In this document: piece by piece, positions 19,498 to 33,535 of the stretch
How the letters are laid out: every line of letters starts with the position of its first letter
Position numbering within the stretch: position 1 is the first letter of the stretch
DNA from: Chaetoderma sp. LZ-2023a
Lineage: Eukaryota > Mollusca > Caudofoveata > Chaetodermatida > Chaetodermatidae
Assembly (NCBI GenBank): GCA_034401795.1
Contig: CM067373.1
Coordinates: 41,051,781 to 41,115,780 of the forward strand
DNA: 64,000 nt
Reading direction: 5' to 3'
The notes under the pieces: model-generated
The model's database searches: none
The model's input: the letters and a program-made list of their open reading frames with translations, nothing else
What the model was told of the DNA's origin: nothing
Translations under genes and position numbers: made by a program

Positions 19498-22264
19498 TTG
19501 GCTATTATTATTGCGGACACCTTACACACACATACATATACATGTATTTATACGAAACAAGCTTTCAACTTCAGAGAGTTCACTTTCGAGTCCGTATCAG
19601 CACAGGAATCCATATGGATAGAAGCACATCTCAGGAATAATTACAGCATATTAATCGGTTGTATATACAGATCGCCCCACAGCATAACTACGAATGACAA
19701 TAATATTAGAGATATGATGAAACTGGCATATGAATCGCACCACAGTCACATTTTAGTGGCTGGGGACTTCAACCACCCAGAAATAAATTGGAATGACTGC
19801 ACATCGCCATAAGATATTACACATCCTGCAAGCCGTTTCCTCGACTCAGTGAGAGACTGTTTTCTCCACCAGCATGTGCTCTGCCCAACACACTATAGAG
19901 GCAACCAACACCCGAACACACTTGATCTAGTACTGACTAATGAAGAAGATATGATAGGTGAGCTGCAATACCTACCCCACTAGGCAAGAGCCACCATATT
20001 GCCCTGCTGTTCACATTGAATTGCTATATGTCAGTAAGCCCAAGTAAAACACAGAAACTACCATACGACAGAGGCAATTATGATAAGATGAGAAGTGCAT
20101 TGAAAGGAATAGACTGGGATGCTGAGCTAAATGGAAAGAACATTGAAGATTCATGGACACTAATTAAGACGAAAATTCTCGACTCGGTCAACGACTGCAT
20201 TCCCAGTAAGAAAATCATCAACTCTCCTAGACGCAAACAGAGAAGTGCTTGGATGAGCACCAGTATTCAGCGGAAAGTAAAAAGTAAGCGCCAAGCATTC
20301 AACCAGTTTAGAAAGACACGTGATGAAACTCACTATAATGAATATGCAAAGTACAGAAACCAGCTAAAATGGGAAGTAAGGAAAGCTAAGTGGAATTTTG
20401 AAAGAGACATCGCTAGGAAGTCCAAAATTAGTCCTAAAGTATTCTTCAGCTACATAAAATCCAAGTTAAAAACATCATCAGGTATCACAGATTTGAAATG
20501 TGAAGATTGTACAATCACCAGAACGGATGCAGAAAATCCAGACAAACTCAACATCTACTTTGCCAGAGTATTTACACATGAATACCTAACCCCAATACCC
20601 CCAGCTCAACAGTAGAGATCCCAGCAGTACATTAAGCAATTTCGCCATCAAGGAAGAGGATATCAAGAAAAGGTTGGATAGCCTGCTAGTGTCAAAGTCA
20701 CAAGGACCCGATGGGCTTCATCCAAGAGTCCTGAAGGAAATGAGCCATTGGATTGCCCGGCCACTAGCGATACTGTTCAACAGATCTTTACATGATAGAA
20801 CTCTCCCACAGGAATGGGAAAAATGGTCAAGTAACCCCTATTTTCAAGAAAGCCAGTAAATCATCAGCCAGCAATTACAGACCTGTAAGCCTGACTTCAG
20901 TTGTATGTAAAGTCATGGAGCGGTTCGTTAGAGATAAGCTCATTAATCATATGTCAAACTCTATTTCCGACTGTCAGCATGGCTTCCTAAGTGGAAGATC
21001 CTGTACCACACAATTGTTAGAAACCTTAGATTATTGTACTGACATCGTAGATCAAGGAGGAGCAGTCGATGTAATATAGGCCTACCTTGACTTTGCCAAA
21101 GAGTTTGATACCGTCCCACACCAGAGATTGCTTAGAAAATTAATGCGCTACGGCATCAATAGCGATGCCTTGGGCTGGATTCAAGACGTTTTGAGTAACA
21201 GAAGGCAGAAGGTTGTCATTAAAGGCTCTAGCTCAAATTGGGCTCCAGTCCTCAGTGGAATCCCACAAGGCAGTGTGCTGGGACCTGCATTATTCGTCTG
21301 CTACATTAATGACATGCCCGAAGTAGTAAACCGTATGATAAAGCTCTTTGCAGATAATACTAAGCTCTACTCAAAGATAGCTTCAGAATAGGACCATCAG
21401 AAGCTACAGACAGATCTCAACAATCTAAAAGACTGGTAAAATACTTGGCAAATACGCTTTAAAGCATCCAAGTGCAAAACCATGCACTTGGGTAGATGCA
21501 ATAAGAAACAGCCTTACAGTATGAATGAAAATTGTCAAAGCATAACACTTGGCGAGACAATCTGTGAAAAAGACCTGGGTGTTTTTGTTGACATTGGACT
21601 AAAGTTTAACAGCCATGCAGAGACAGCAGTCAACAAAGCCAACAAAATCGTTGGGATGATTAGAAGATGGTTCGACTTCCTAGATCCAGTCACATTTGTA
21701 CTGCTCTTCAAAAGCCTTGTACGACCCCACCTAGAATACGGAAACATGGTATGGTCTCCACAGTACAAAAAAGGCGTGCTGTTACTTGATAACGTCCAGC
21801 GACGAGTGACAAAGATGATCCAAGGGCCAAGTGATTTGCCATATGAAGATAGACTCAGAACACTCAAACTACCAAGTCTAGTATATAGGCAGATTCGCGA
21901 AGACCTTATCGAGGCTTTCAAATGCACGCACAACATGTACGACGTCAATCGGGAGCACCTACTGCCATCAGATGTAGGTGATCGCATAAGAGGTAACAGT
22001 TACAAGCTCACCAAACAAGGCTTCTGCAGTGATAACAGAAAGAGGTTCTTTAGCATACGAGTAAACAAGCATTGGAACAGCCAACCTGATCACATAGTGA
22101 CAGCTCCAACACTCAACACCTTTAAAGGAAGGATTGATAAGCACTACCGAGAGAACCTCTACACAATTCAGTTCCCGATCTCACCCATCCGCACCCAATC
22201 CGTTAAACAGGTTAATGAAACCCAGGCTCAAGAAGAAAGTGAAAATCTGTTACAGGCTTACTAG
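19498..22264 (+). pseudogene. CR1-like LINE, endonuclease-RT ORF with several stops and frameshifts
   Basis: From 19498 the C-terminal half of an APE endonuclease is readable (LIGCIYRSPHS, ILVAGDFNHPEINW, and further on NTLDLVLTN). A basic linker follows (20016-20615), then the RT: GPDGLHPRVLKE, SNYRPVSLTSVVCKVMER, HGFLSGRSCTTQLLE, LDFAKEFDTVPHQ, SGIPQGSVLGPALF. The catalytic YADD-type box reads LFADNTKLY, so its second Asp is replaced by Asn. The C-terminal part (21482-22264) is open and contains YGNMVWSPQYKK and a KRFFSIRV-x-HWN block, typical of CR1-like proteins. In-frame stops occur near 19810, 20613, 21077, 21389 and 21437, with frame changes near 20800-20850. The 5' end is truncated. 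Dead copy. Confidence 0.85.
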
Positions 22265-22536
22265 CCTAACCAGCAGAAGAGGATATGTATATGTATGTAT
22301 ATATATATATATAAATTAGACAAGACAGAACGTACATAAACGATTATAAATTCGGACATTACATTTACCACTTCCTTATTAACCCTTTGACCCTTGATCC
22401 ACATAAACAGTTTAAATTTCAAAAAGGGTCATCACCATTACAATTTGTTAGTTTCATAAATCCATTTATAGTTTGCGATACATATGGGTAGTAAATAAGG
22501 ACAAGACAGCTACGTAACAGACAAGCACAGAACAGT

Positions 22537-23498
<962 letters not shown>

Positions 23499-23633
23499 TT
23501 AAAAGTCCACTCACTGGCTCACTGTATTATAGTAATTGATAGGATATATTAATGCTTGTTACTCTAACAACATGCCATTTTTTCCTTCAAATACTAGGTG
23601 AGTTCGTAGTCATGGCGATCCATACGTCTCCGT

Positions 23634-23866
23634 CTTCTTCTTCTTTTCGTTCGCTGATCATACCGCCAGTCCCGTAAGTGACTATCGACATGATCATAAG
23701 CGTTAAGTGCGTGGATCCATGGTTTATTAGAGTGCGCCGTGCGCCTGGAATCATTGTCTTCAGCACTCGAGGTTTCTGTCAGGGTTACCTAACCCTTACC
23801 TCCTTTAGTCGCCTCTTACGACACGCAGAGGATACGGAAGGTGTATTCTAAGCCCCACATACAGCG
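23634..23866 (-). mobile_element. SINE-like retroposon, 233 bp, 13-bp TSD
   Basis: Flanked by a perfect direct repeat CATACGTCTCCGT (23621-23633 and 23867-23879). On the minus strand it begins near GTGGGGCTTAGAATACACC, has an internal GTCGTAAGAGGCGAC block, and ends in a GAAAAGAAGAAG tail. It has exactly the length of the copy at 44813-45045. I do not see clear A and B boxes, so the promoter type is unknown. Confidence 0.9.
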
Positions 23867-24029
23867 CATACGTCTCCGTTACATGCCAAAAATGAGATAT
23901 CGGCCGTATATAGCGTATTTAAGAAGCTGAAGAGGCGTTGGAAGACAGAGGCATCTCATTCAAACAACATTAACACCTCTTGTATCAGCAGCGTCTCAAA
24001 GCGCTCAAAATTATACCTATATCAAGTAA

Positions 24030-24338
24030 CCCTTTAATGGTCAAGATTTTACAAAATTTACAAAAATAGCTTTCTGTTGTCGTGCAAAAAGACATTGCTC
24101 AAGACAACTACAGGTGCTGTTTTGGCCGGCTTGACCATGAAAATGGACAAGAAAATCTAATTTGTAACTATTTACCGGCTGACAGAAGATTATCTTTTGA
24201 TAATTTACCACTGGAGTGACTGGCACGGTTACCGAGCCAGTCATTCCAGTGGTACATTTTCATTCTCTTGGATGAAAAAATTGACATTTCTCAAGACCAC
24301 TCCATAGTCCGTTTTTGGCGGTCTTGACCATTAAAGAG
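24030..24338. mobile_element. TTAA-flanked MITE, piggyBac-like ends, 309 bp
   Basis: CCCTTTAATGGTCAAGA at the left and its inverse TCTTGACCATTAAAGAG at the right (16 of 17 matching). Flanks are GTAA (24026-24029) and TTAA (24339-24342), consistent with a decayed TTAA duplication. An inner hairpin (24207-24253) pairs ACCACTGGAGTGACTGGC with GCCAGTCATTCCAGTGGT. Superfamily inferred from TTAA and CCCTTT only. Confidence 0.65.
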
Positions 24339-25388
24339 TTAAGTTAGCACACGAGGGTTTAAGGGTATTCCCCTCTGTTAGAACGATTGAGGTTATGACT
24401 TGAAAAAATTCAGCAAAATAATTGCGCAAGAAATCTATTACATGCCTCCAGTCACGCCAATCAAGGCGTATTGTTATGCAATTTAATGACATATTTATTG
24501 ATTTACAAGATAATTGAAATTCAATGTTTTATAAAACTATGCAATATGGATGAGCTTTTTAAATATGTAAATTGTGCCTCTCGAAATGAATGTGGGAATA
24601 TCTATATAGTTAGAAGAATGAACAATTTCATTGAATTTACACGTAATAATTATAATAAGATGTCAAACGTCAAACAGTATATACTTTCTATTACTAATCG
24701 AAAATATAGCTAAGGTTAAGAGTAGCTATGGAGTTTATAAACAATGAACGGATGAACCAGTTTTAGGATCATCAGTGATGAACAAGCAATGTGCACCAAA
24801 AAATTTTCTCAAAATGGAATCTCTATCATCTTGGTATCATCTACATCTTCCGGATTCGGAATTTGATTGATCCGTCATGATATATAATACATCATTCTTT
24901 GCACAATCAACCTCCACTCATTCAGTTCCAAGAGGATACACCCCCACCCCCATCTTATTTTGAGCAGCTTGATATAGCTGCAACTAATGTGTGCTTCTGG
25001 TTTTAATGACGACAAGTTGATGGCCCCCTGCTTTGGCAAGTACATTTGCTTCGGCCACTTCCGTTTGACAACCAGTCTAAATCTGCATGATTAATTTTTA
25101 ACAGAAACTATCCCTTTCTGCTATGTATAGCAAATCAGGTCCTCCTCATTCATCACTCAGTTCCCATGACTTGTGACCTGTCACATGCTGTACCACATTT
25201 GTCGGAAATTGAAACAGGACATTAGAACGCACACGATTAGCGCACAGAGAGTAACAACCTAAGATAGAAACGGATGAGCCCAGTTTTCGCTATGCCCCAC
25301 CCAACTCTAGCTAAGCCCCACTGACGCATTGCCCGTGTTGCGATCGATCGGTCCCTGAATCACAATTACCAGAAAAGTATACAGGTAA

Positions 25389-25455
25389 GCAGTTGAATAT
25401 TAAAATAATAATTTGATTGGGTGCTGTTGCGACCTATGGCAGAAACAGCGCTTTG
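25389..25455. repeat. Half copy of the palindromic family
   Basis: GTTGAATATTAAAATAATAATTTGATTGG followed by GTGCTGTTGCGACCTATGGC, shown here by position. The centre resembles that of the units at 50260-50870. The right arm is missing. Confidence 0.5.
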
Positions 25456-25728
25456 TTTTAAACATACTTTATTGTCATTTAACAACAATTGGATTGAGTC
25501 ACAAGTCGAACTGACTTAGATTCGACTCTTCATAAAAGACTATAAAATACGATATGTTATAATTTTACATAATAATTTTACAGTAAAATGCAATTGGATA
25601 TTTACATATATACATTACATTATTTATGCTACATATTAAGAATAGTGAGACTAATAGTTGAAAACTGAAACTGAAATGTGCGTCAAGTTTATTGATTGTA
25701 TGTCTTTGATAGATTTTAGTAAACATGC

Positions 25729-25819
25729 TGTTAAATATTTTGAAAATAACCGGACCTGGAGCCATTGCTGCAAAAAGGAGCAACGACACCCAATCACACT
25801 AGCCTCATCATATTCAACA
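25729..25819. repeat. Diverged palindromic family member
   Basis: TGTTAAATATTTTGAAAATAA at the left and CATATTCAACA at the right, with GCCATTGCTGC / GAGCAACG in the centre. Preceded by TTGTATGTCTTTGATAG, a block also found next to the units at 43606 and 62492. Confidence 0.6.
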
Positions 25820-26035
25820 CCACTCATGGATAGTTACATCGAAATGGGATTCTGGGAATCCATGATTCTGGGAATTCATGATTCTGAATCCAACACGTCA
25901 CATGGAAATGCGGGCTGTGCTTAGAGTCAGTCAAACAGCGCTCAGTCAGATTAGTTTCGAATTATTCAACAGAATGTTTACTAAATACTAAAAAGACACA
26001 CAATTCGTCTAACTTGATATACTATTAAACATTTA

Positions 26036-26120
26036 TGACGTTCATAATTGCGTCATTCATGACGTAATTGAGTATGACGTCAGCCTACATATGCCGTTGT
26101 TGATTATGACGTCATATGAT
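26036..26120. promoter_or_regulatory. Cluster of TGACGT/ACGTCA (CRE-like) motifs
   Basis: Six or so TGACG/CGTCA motifs lie within 85 bp, including two full TGACGTCA-type sites (TGACGTCAGC, TGACGTCATA). It is part of a dispersed repeat (related clusters near 32115-32185 and 43490-43555), so a regulatory role is only a possibility. Confidence 0.4.
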
Positions 26121-26464
26121 TGATAGATAAACTGTATTCATCTAATGCCCGTCACAATGACCAGTGTTGATAAATATTTCCGGAGACAGCAATCAGTCTG
26201 AGTGAGCAACACTCAATTTGAGTTACTTTATTGACTTGGACAGCAGTCGCAGCAACCAATTCAAAATTAACAAACTTGCGTATCACTCAACATCCAAGGT
26301 GTATATTCACACACATGTACTTGAAAATAAGTTGTTAAAATTGCATACTTTTAGAGGCTTAATTTGTATACAGTAATTCAATGAAACAAAATAAATTTTA
26401 ACTTAACACGAGTCCCTAATTAATTAATCTTCACACAAATTACCTTAGGTTATAGCGAATATTA

Positions 26465-26580
26465 TGAAATCATTTGTTTCGTTTCCTTACATCTACGCGC
26501 ACAATTTAAGCCTGTAAAAGCATGCAATTTTAACAAGTTCGGCATTTTGGTGTGAATACGGACATTTAACACGCATGCCT
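26465..26580. repeat. Dispersed repeat shared with 60410-60535
   Basis: Shared blocks: ATGAAATCAT, TCGTTTC-TTACAT, AATTTAAGCCT-TAAAAG, GCAATTTTAACAA and TTGGTGTGAATA. Same orientation at both places. Function unknown. Confidence 0.65.
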
Positions 26581-26968
26581 GTCATAAATAAACTATCACG
26601 TGCTCATCATTGTTTTTATAACGACTGTAGATGAATATCCCGGCCAGTTCTGTCGATTGTTCAACCACCATCTCGCCCACTTCTCCAATATCCATCTGTC
26701 ACAAACTAATTAAAAATGAATATGCTAACGTTGACGAGATAATGATGACATAGATAATGACTGAATAGGTCTACGTATATCAGAAATGCAGTGACCTTCC
26801 TCACAATAAGGTCAACATAAATTCGCGAGGTCAGAGGTCACACGCAAAACAAGCTTGGAATAAATGAATTGCTAATTCATATACAGATATCTTGCACTAT
26901 CTACAAAGCGCAACCGGAGGAGTCTTATTCTAAATTTTATTTATCAAATTTTTTATTTATTTCCGTAG

Positions 26969-27117
26969 AAAATTTTAATAGCTGGTGATTTGAACGCTGG
27001 GTGTGATTATGTGCGGTCCTAGAAAGGGATATCTTTGCACTCAGACAAACAATTCCAATGGCTGATTTCTGATGCACAGGATACTACAGCGACCAGCACG
27101 AACTGCCCATACGACAG
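26969..27117 (+). pseudogene. DNase I-like gene 1, penultimate exon, with an in-frame TAG
   Basis: DNase I is a secreted, Ca/Mg-dependent endonuclease that cuts double-stranded DNA. This 149-nt exon has a good acceptor (TTTCCGTAG|AAAATT) and donor (GACAG|GTAAGC). It encodes ILIAGDLNAGCDYVRS, then a TAG stop (27020-27022), then [15 protein letters not shown] and NCPYDR. GDLNAG carries the metal- and phosphate-contacting Asp and Asn. The two cysteines (AGC, TNC) are those that form the conserved disulfide. The stop replaces a position that is usually Trp in this family (TGG to TAG). The splice sites and the rest of the exon are well kept, so the lesion is recent, a polymorphism, or an assembly error. 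Earlier exons were not found in the window. Confidence 0.8.
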
Positions 27118-28988
27118 GTAAGCAGCATATGACACACATCAGTGATGTCACTGCCATTTTATCACTGGTCACTCCTCTACCCGCACTCTCAACCGAGTGC
27201 CTGCTCAGCCACCTGCCCACTCTTACCGTGTCCATCCGCATGCCCACCCTTCCCCGTCTGCTTGCTAAACCTTCCCATACTAACCGAGTAACCCAACCTT
27301 CCCCCACCAACCGAATTGTCCAACCTGGCCCTACCCACTAACCTGCCCACCAGCTTACACGAACGCAGTACACAATGGAGTGGACGGCGTGCTGGTAACT
27401 GACCGGCCCTACTGTATGCGTTTATAAGTCTGAAGCCGCTGCTGATTCACAAATTTGGTGGCTACGGTGCACTAACGTGTGCGCTTAAGTGTGGTCGTAG
27501 TTCAGTAGTTCTTTCCTCCAGTCAATGCAGCTTGATGGGCGGGTAGATATATATATATGTTTATGGCTCGGTTTTACTGTGGCAAATCTCGATCGAGTAT
27601 CACGGGAAAGTCATGTAAGAGAGCCGATAAATTGTCATCTTGGTACCCGAGTACAAGGATATGGTCTAATTATGATCGGTTGACCACATCCTGGGCTACG
27701 GCCGTGTTCACATTAGAGAGTTACCAGGGTGTAACACCGATCCATCGATTAATTTCCTAAGTCGATACATTCGTAGGAGTAGTTATTTGGGGGGTAATTG
27801 TCGGGTTAACTGATTCGAATGGTTCCTGAAGTAGAGAGGGGGCAGCTTTCAGAACTTAGGTATCAAGTGGTTATACTTTCAACTATTACGGCTAGTCAAA
27901 TGAACGGGCGTTTTTCGCTTAAGATAATTGTAATACAGCACATATGGTTTCAGATTAGAGTCGCTTTATATTTTCCTGAACAGCAGATGGTAAACAAGAA
28001 CCAATGCCAAAGGATAGCAAGCCTTATTACCACTATCCAGTCCTTGATCAGTGACCAACTCCTTGTACATTAGACCTTAAGTCATTTTGAACTACTGTTA
28101 GGAATACCAGATGCTGGACCAGGGACTAGTGATAACAGAGTTAATATCTCCTTCTGTAATGATGAGGATGATGATGATGATTTTTGGCCGTGTTCTGCAG
28201 CTGAATAATTGAAAACCTCTTTCACCTGTAATCAGTCTTTCGTCATCTGTCTACACTGTGTCTTGTCCAGGATGTAATGTTGGAACGTCGACTGAGCACG
28301 TAAGTGGAAGCAGACTATAACCCCTGACCTATACATATGCTTATATTGTTCACTGCGAACGTTCTTAGTTCCTTTAGGTTCTTTATCGGCTTTAAAGGTC
28401 CTGGATTACTATCTTTGAGGTCTGATCACAATTCGCAAAACACTTAGAAAGTTCATGTTCTGGTGTCCTTCGTATGCCTGATACATGTTGGCATGTACGA
28501 CTGCAAATTCTAGTGCTTTTTGGGCAGGTGTGTTTTCTGGAATACGAAGAACATTTTCGAAAATAGACCATCGCTGTTACGCTACCCTCACCTATTGACT
28601 CTTTGTTACACAGTTTATAGAGTGCTGCATTATATCAGATTGTGTGATCAGCGTTGATTTGTAATGGTTGGTTGGTTGCTCATAGATTCCTACTTTATTA
28701 GAAGCACCGTCAAATGGTTCACGGATGTTTGCGATGATATGCATCAAGTTTGTTCAAGAGTGCTTTTGGCGCTGCCAACTGTTCCAATTGCATAGCATAA
28801 TGCAAACTCATGTAGCACCATATAGTTGTATCTTGAAATTCAGGGGAACGTTAGAGCCACGAATCCCCACCTTCTAAAACGGGTGGAAGGCGATATTACA
28901 CAGCGAGTTCCAATGTCTGTACATAGAGCTGCAGAAGAGGGAACCCAAAATTCTGTTCTTCCTCCTCTTCACAGTGCGTCGATGTTAT

Positions 28989-29096
28989 CCCAGCAGGCAC
29001 ATGACGTTGTTTCAACGTTGAATCCACGTTGAAATCACGTCATGACGTGATTTTAACTTGGATTCAACGTTGAAACAACGTCATGTTCCTGCTGGG
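28989..29096. mobile_element. Palindromic MITE, 108 bp, CCCAGCAGG ends
   Basis: Nearly perfect inverted repeat from CCCAGCAGG to CCTGCTGGG. Arms contain ACATGACGTTGTTTCAACG and the centre CACGTCATGACGTG. AT stands on both sides, as expected of a very short duplication. It could fold into a hairpin of about 50 bp. It sits inside an old LINE fragment. Confidence 0.9.
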
Positions 29097-29214
29097 ATTC
29101 GTTCATTTCTTTGATGTCGGATATGTATATACGTGATTGAACTCGTGGCATGCTCTGCGAAGTTTAGTAGCCTTGAGCTTTCCTGCACCTATCGGAAGTA
29201 GTGTATCAAGAGGA

Positions 29215-30520
29215 CCCTTCCGCCGTCGATAAAATCAACATCATCTGCATACCCCACCTCTCGTAGCATGACTGTCATTCAGATTGGAGGGTTTGGTCTT
29301 GTGGAGTGTTCTCGAACAGATGAGAGAGCTGTGGCGAGGTAGCAAGTGAAAAGCACTGATGATAAGCAACCACCTTGTGGAGATCCTATTGATGTCACAA
29401 ACTGTGCGGAAAGCGATGATTTGAAACATACATTTAGTTTTGTGTTTACCAAAAAGAGTTTCACCAGGTGTAGTTCGTCATCATCGCAGCCAACTTGATG
29501 GATAAATTGAATGATCCGTGTGGTCCTGACTGTGTCAAATGCACGTGACATGTCGATTACCATCTTGTAGAAGTCTGAAGGCTTTGATAGAACTATTGAG
29601 ATCAACATTTGTTGTGACCAGACTGTGGCAGCGCAGCGACGTCCTCTCTTAAAACCACTCTGTTAGGGTCCTGTAAATTTGTCAATCTTATTGCTGTTAC
29701 GAGATAATGTCACATTTGATAGAATCTTTTAGGTGCCGTTCAAAAGCAATATTGGTCTCAGGTTGGAAAGGGGTCCGGTGGTTTTTAGGCCTTGGGAGTG
29801 CGATGAGTGTACCTTCTCACACATCATCGATATGGAAGTATTGTTCAAAGGCAGAATTGATGACATGTGCGATTTGTGTCGAGATGGTATTATCTGCATA
29901 TAATTATAAGGTGTTTGTTGTTAATGCCGACATGGCCGCATTCACGGCCATTCATTAGATAGTTAAATCTTTTCTAACTTCTGCTTCTGCATGTGACTTT
30001 TGCAGGTGCAATGGCTAGCCAGCAAATGTGGTTAGAGGTTCATTTTCCGGGCCAATGAACTTACCTTTGAACCATTCATTAATTGGTTCCGCCTTCTCTG
30101 GTCAGAGCTGATGACGTGACCATCAGAGTTATGCATAGCAAGTGCTTGTTCTGGAGTGCTGAGCTTTAATGCTTTGCTTGCTCTGGACATTCTTCAACAA
30201 CCGTCGGTGGTCGTGATCTAGTTTACCAGGTCATCTGCCTTTCTTAATAGCGAGTTCTTTCAGTCGTTTACTGATTTGGCGCAGGATTGTATTGCGATTC
30301 TGTCTTAGTTCAGTTTGGTGTTCAATTCAGACTGCGTTGAGAAATGCGTAGTCGCAATTGTTTCTGTTGTTCAGACAGCATTGTGACAAGTTGTTCAACA
30401 ACATAGGATTTCCTTTGGATGGTATTTCTGGCTACACTGATGTTTTTAGATGCTGATGCTATCACACATTTTAAGACTTTACTTATGGCTTCGTTTGGTT
30501 TACAGTTGAGGTCAACCATG
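29215..30520 (-). pseudogene. Decayed LINE reverse transcriptase fragment
   Basis: On the minus strand, blocks read KMVIDMSRAFDTVRTTRII, then SIGSPQGGCLSSVLFTCYLA (29279-29608), then after a stop VGYADDVDFID (about 29222-29270). The YADD box is intact. Upstream (to about 30520) other frames retain short linker-like pieces such as KALKLSTPEQALAMHNSDG. Stops and frame changes are numerous. The same family, better preserved at the C-terminal side, occurs at 48720-49830. Confidence 0.7.
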
Positions 30521-31454
30521 TGTATCTGCTCAATTATGTCTGGATGGTCTTGTCGTTAGTTAGTTTAGAGAGATCATGGTTGACCTTGGATTTCTGTGAG
30601 GTCTATTACATACAAATAAAACAATATTAAGAGAGGTTCACGCACTTTCGGTCACAAATTTTCTTTAAATTTTTATCGTCCACCTAACTTATAGATAAGT
30701 CTTTAGCACATTATCTGCGATGGTATTGGTGGGACTATACAGCGCGATTCTTCAAAAGCAAGTCTCCAGGCTACTACAACAGCCCATATATTAACTCCTA
30801 GAGATAACATAAAGACTGAAACTCTCTTTTTACATAAGTAAGGAAGAAGTCATTTCTCACATAGAAGAACAAGAAAGGCGATTTTGAGGATTTTGAAACT
30901 GGGAAAGGCACCCATGCCCACCTTGGCTTCAACTGCACACTGTAAGTTACTCATGAAACGGATATCTGGAGATGAAACTGCATTTGAATCGAGTGAACTC
31001 GCCCAAGTGACGTCATCTATAAGATTAATACAATGTGCACCAAGAAAATATGTCAGTTGTACATATGATGAGGAATGATGGATTTTCAACATCCTTGACA
31101 TTTCTGAAAAAATGGAGATGTACAAATATTTCATTGGCCAGCGGGAGAAGACAGCCTCTATCATGTGCCATATTAGGACTCCATTTACTCCAAATGGCAG
31201 GCAGGACAAGCTGAACAAAGACAACGAGCTGCTAAAATCTCAATCTATAACTACACGCGTGCTACTATTATCTTAATGATCTTTCGAGTTATTGTCTATT
31301 TTAACTTACATGTAGTTTTATACATTTAAACTACACTCAAAATATGTCTATAGAGAGTGTGAACAATTAAAATACCAGATATGAACAATCATGTAAGTAT
31401 GAATGAGTCATATAATAAGACTGAGACTTTGTGTGTATAAACTACATACACATA

Positions 31455-31745
31455 GCTCCATATGTGCAAAGTTTGGATCTTGGGATATGCCAACATGTAT
31501 TTTTACCCTACGAAAAATGGGTCACGAGGTGATTTTTGGGCAAATTTGAAGATGTGTATCTTTAGACTGAGTCTTAGAAGACAAATACAACTGTGGGCAG
31601 ACAAACTACACCCCTGTAACTTTATGCACACAAAGTATCAAACATGTTGGCATATGCCCACATTTGCTTTTCCACCACTGAAAATGTGTGCTGAAATGAT
31701 TTTATTTTGCAAATTTGAAGAGGTTTACCTTCAACGATACTAATT
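31455..31745 (+). repeat. Imperfect tandem duplication, unit about 155 bp
   Basis: Both units contain ATATGCC-ACAT, a GAAAAATGGGTC / GAAAATGTGTGCTG segment, GATTTT followed by TTTGCAAATTTGAAGA, and a T-rich end. Well diverged, so old. Confidence 0.6.
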
Positions 31746-32827
31746 TCAGAGCTGTCATAGTTGGTTATCATACAGCGAATGTGTTGGACTGAAAGCACAG
31801 GAAATATGAAGTGGCTCAGACATGGCTAAGTAGTATCAAAATGAAGATATCCGCGAGATTACTTGTAATAAAAAGCTAAAACTCCAGATTTATTCTTTAG
31901 ATAGTTGGGAAATAAATGGTAAATATTTAAAGACAATATGAGATCGAAGTGCGCGAAGCATTGGTTGATTTGTTGTGTTCTGACCCGTAATATAGAACGG
32001 ATTAATAATAGGTCTACAGAGCCACAGTCACATATTTTATATTTATATTCTAGCTACACCCGGCAGCCAGCCCCTCTCTCCAGTAGCGGATCATTACTGG
32101 ATGTCCAATTCCGTCACAGATACGTGCGTTATTATGCGCATGACGGAGTTATAATACGTCATTATGATTATGACATCAGCTAGAGAGTGGCATAATTTAT
32201 TATGACATCAGATACTTAAGTGACGCAACTGTAGCTGCTTTAACGGTATCCTAACTTTACACACGGCAATGAGATCAGTTATTGCACTACAAGTTTGAGT
32301 TGTGAAGAAGCTATTAAAGCACGGTTCACCAAGCCATGAACTGAGTTTTGATCTCGGTTCGTGGTTGCGTGTTCGTAAATTTCAAAATGGAGGCGTCCAG
32401 CTAAATTTTACATCTTATTTGACTGACAAAATCTGGTCACTATATTAATCGATGCAGTGGTCCGCGATTTATTTTAACTGGATTTAAAGCATGAATCGAA
32501 ACGATCAAATTAATTGCAATTTAGAATTCTTGTGGTTTCAGAACATTGCCACGAAATCACGATCATCAAACGTCGCCGATTCACATAAATGCCGTTGCCG
32601 TTGTGGTTCGTGGGGATTCGTGGCACGAACCAAGTCAGTAAATTCACTGACCCGGTCAGTCTAAAAAACGCACCCATATTGGAGTTTGATCTGACCATGG
32701 ACCTGGGCCCACGTAACCAGCATCTTCGATGCAGTTTCTAAGCCGGTAAAGTTCCGGTGGGAACAGTCATGGCAACACAGATTGCCCAGTTCAGTGGAGC
32801 GTGTATGACAAAATGCAAAAAAGCACC

Positions 32828-33535
32828 GTGGAGTCACCAGACATGGAATACACCTCTTCACCGGTAGATGGTGTCGTCACCAGACATGGAATACGTCTCT
32901 TCACCAGCCCATGGTGTCGTCACCAGACATGGAACACGCCTCTTTACCAGCGCATGGTGTCGTCACCAGATATGGAACACGCCTCTTCACCGGTACATGG
33001 TGTCGTCACCAGACATGGAACACGCCTCTTCACCAGCCCATGGTGTCGTCACCAGACATGGAATACGTCTCTTCACCAGCCCATGGTGTCGTCACCAGAC
33101 ATGGAACACGCCTCTTTACCAGCACATGGTGTCGTCACCAGAAATAGAACACGCATCTTCACCAGCGCATGGTGTCGTCACCAGATATGGAGCACGCCTC
33201 TTCACCGGTACATGGTGTCGTCACCAGACATGGAACACGCCTCTTCACCAGCCCATGGTGTCGTCACCAGACATGGAACACGCCTCTTCACCAGCCCATG
33301 GTGTCGTCACCAGACATGGAACACGCCTCTTCACCAGCGCATAGTGTCGTCACCAGAAATGGAACACGCCTCTTCACCAGCGCATGGTGTCCTCACCAGA
33401 CATGGAACACGCCTCTTCACCGGTACATGGTGTCGTCACCACAAATGGAACACACCTCCTCACCAGCGCATGGTGTCGTCACCAGAAATGGAACACGCCT
33501 CTTCACCAACGCATGGTATCACCAGGGATGGAATA
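32828..33535 (+). repeat. 43-bp minisatellite, about 16 copies
   Basis: The unit is GTGTCGTCACCAGACATGGA followed by ACACGCCTCTTCACCAGCCCATG-like sequence, 43 bp in total. Positions vary between copies (AACACG/ATACGT, AGCCC/AGCGC/GGTAC). As 43 is not a multiple of three, all three forward frames read the same peptide repeat out of register. All are open over long stretches, producing apparent proteins of up to 279 codons. It lies about 270 bp upstream of the last DNase exon, in the intron. Confidence 0.95.

Noticed and set aside
30850-31224. 124-codon minus-strand ORF, and an overlapping plus-strand ORF
   Set aside because: No recognisable motif, composition like the flanking intron, and no partner exons found.
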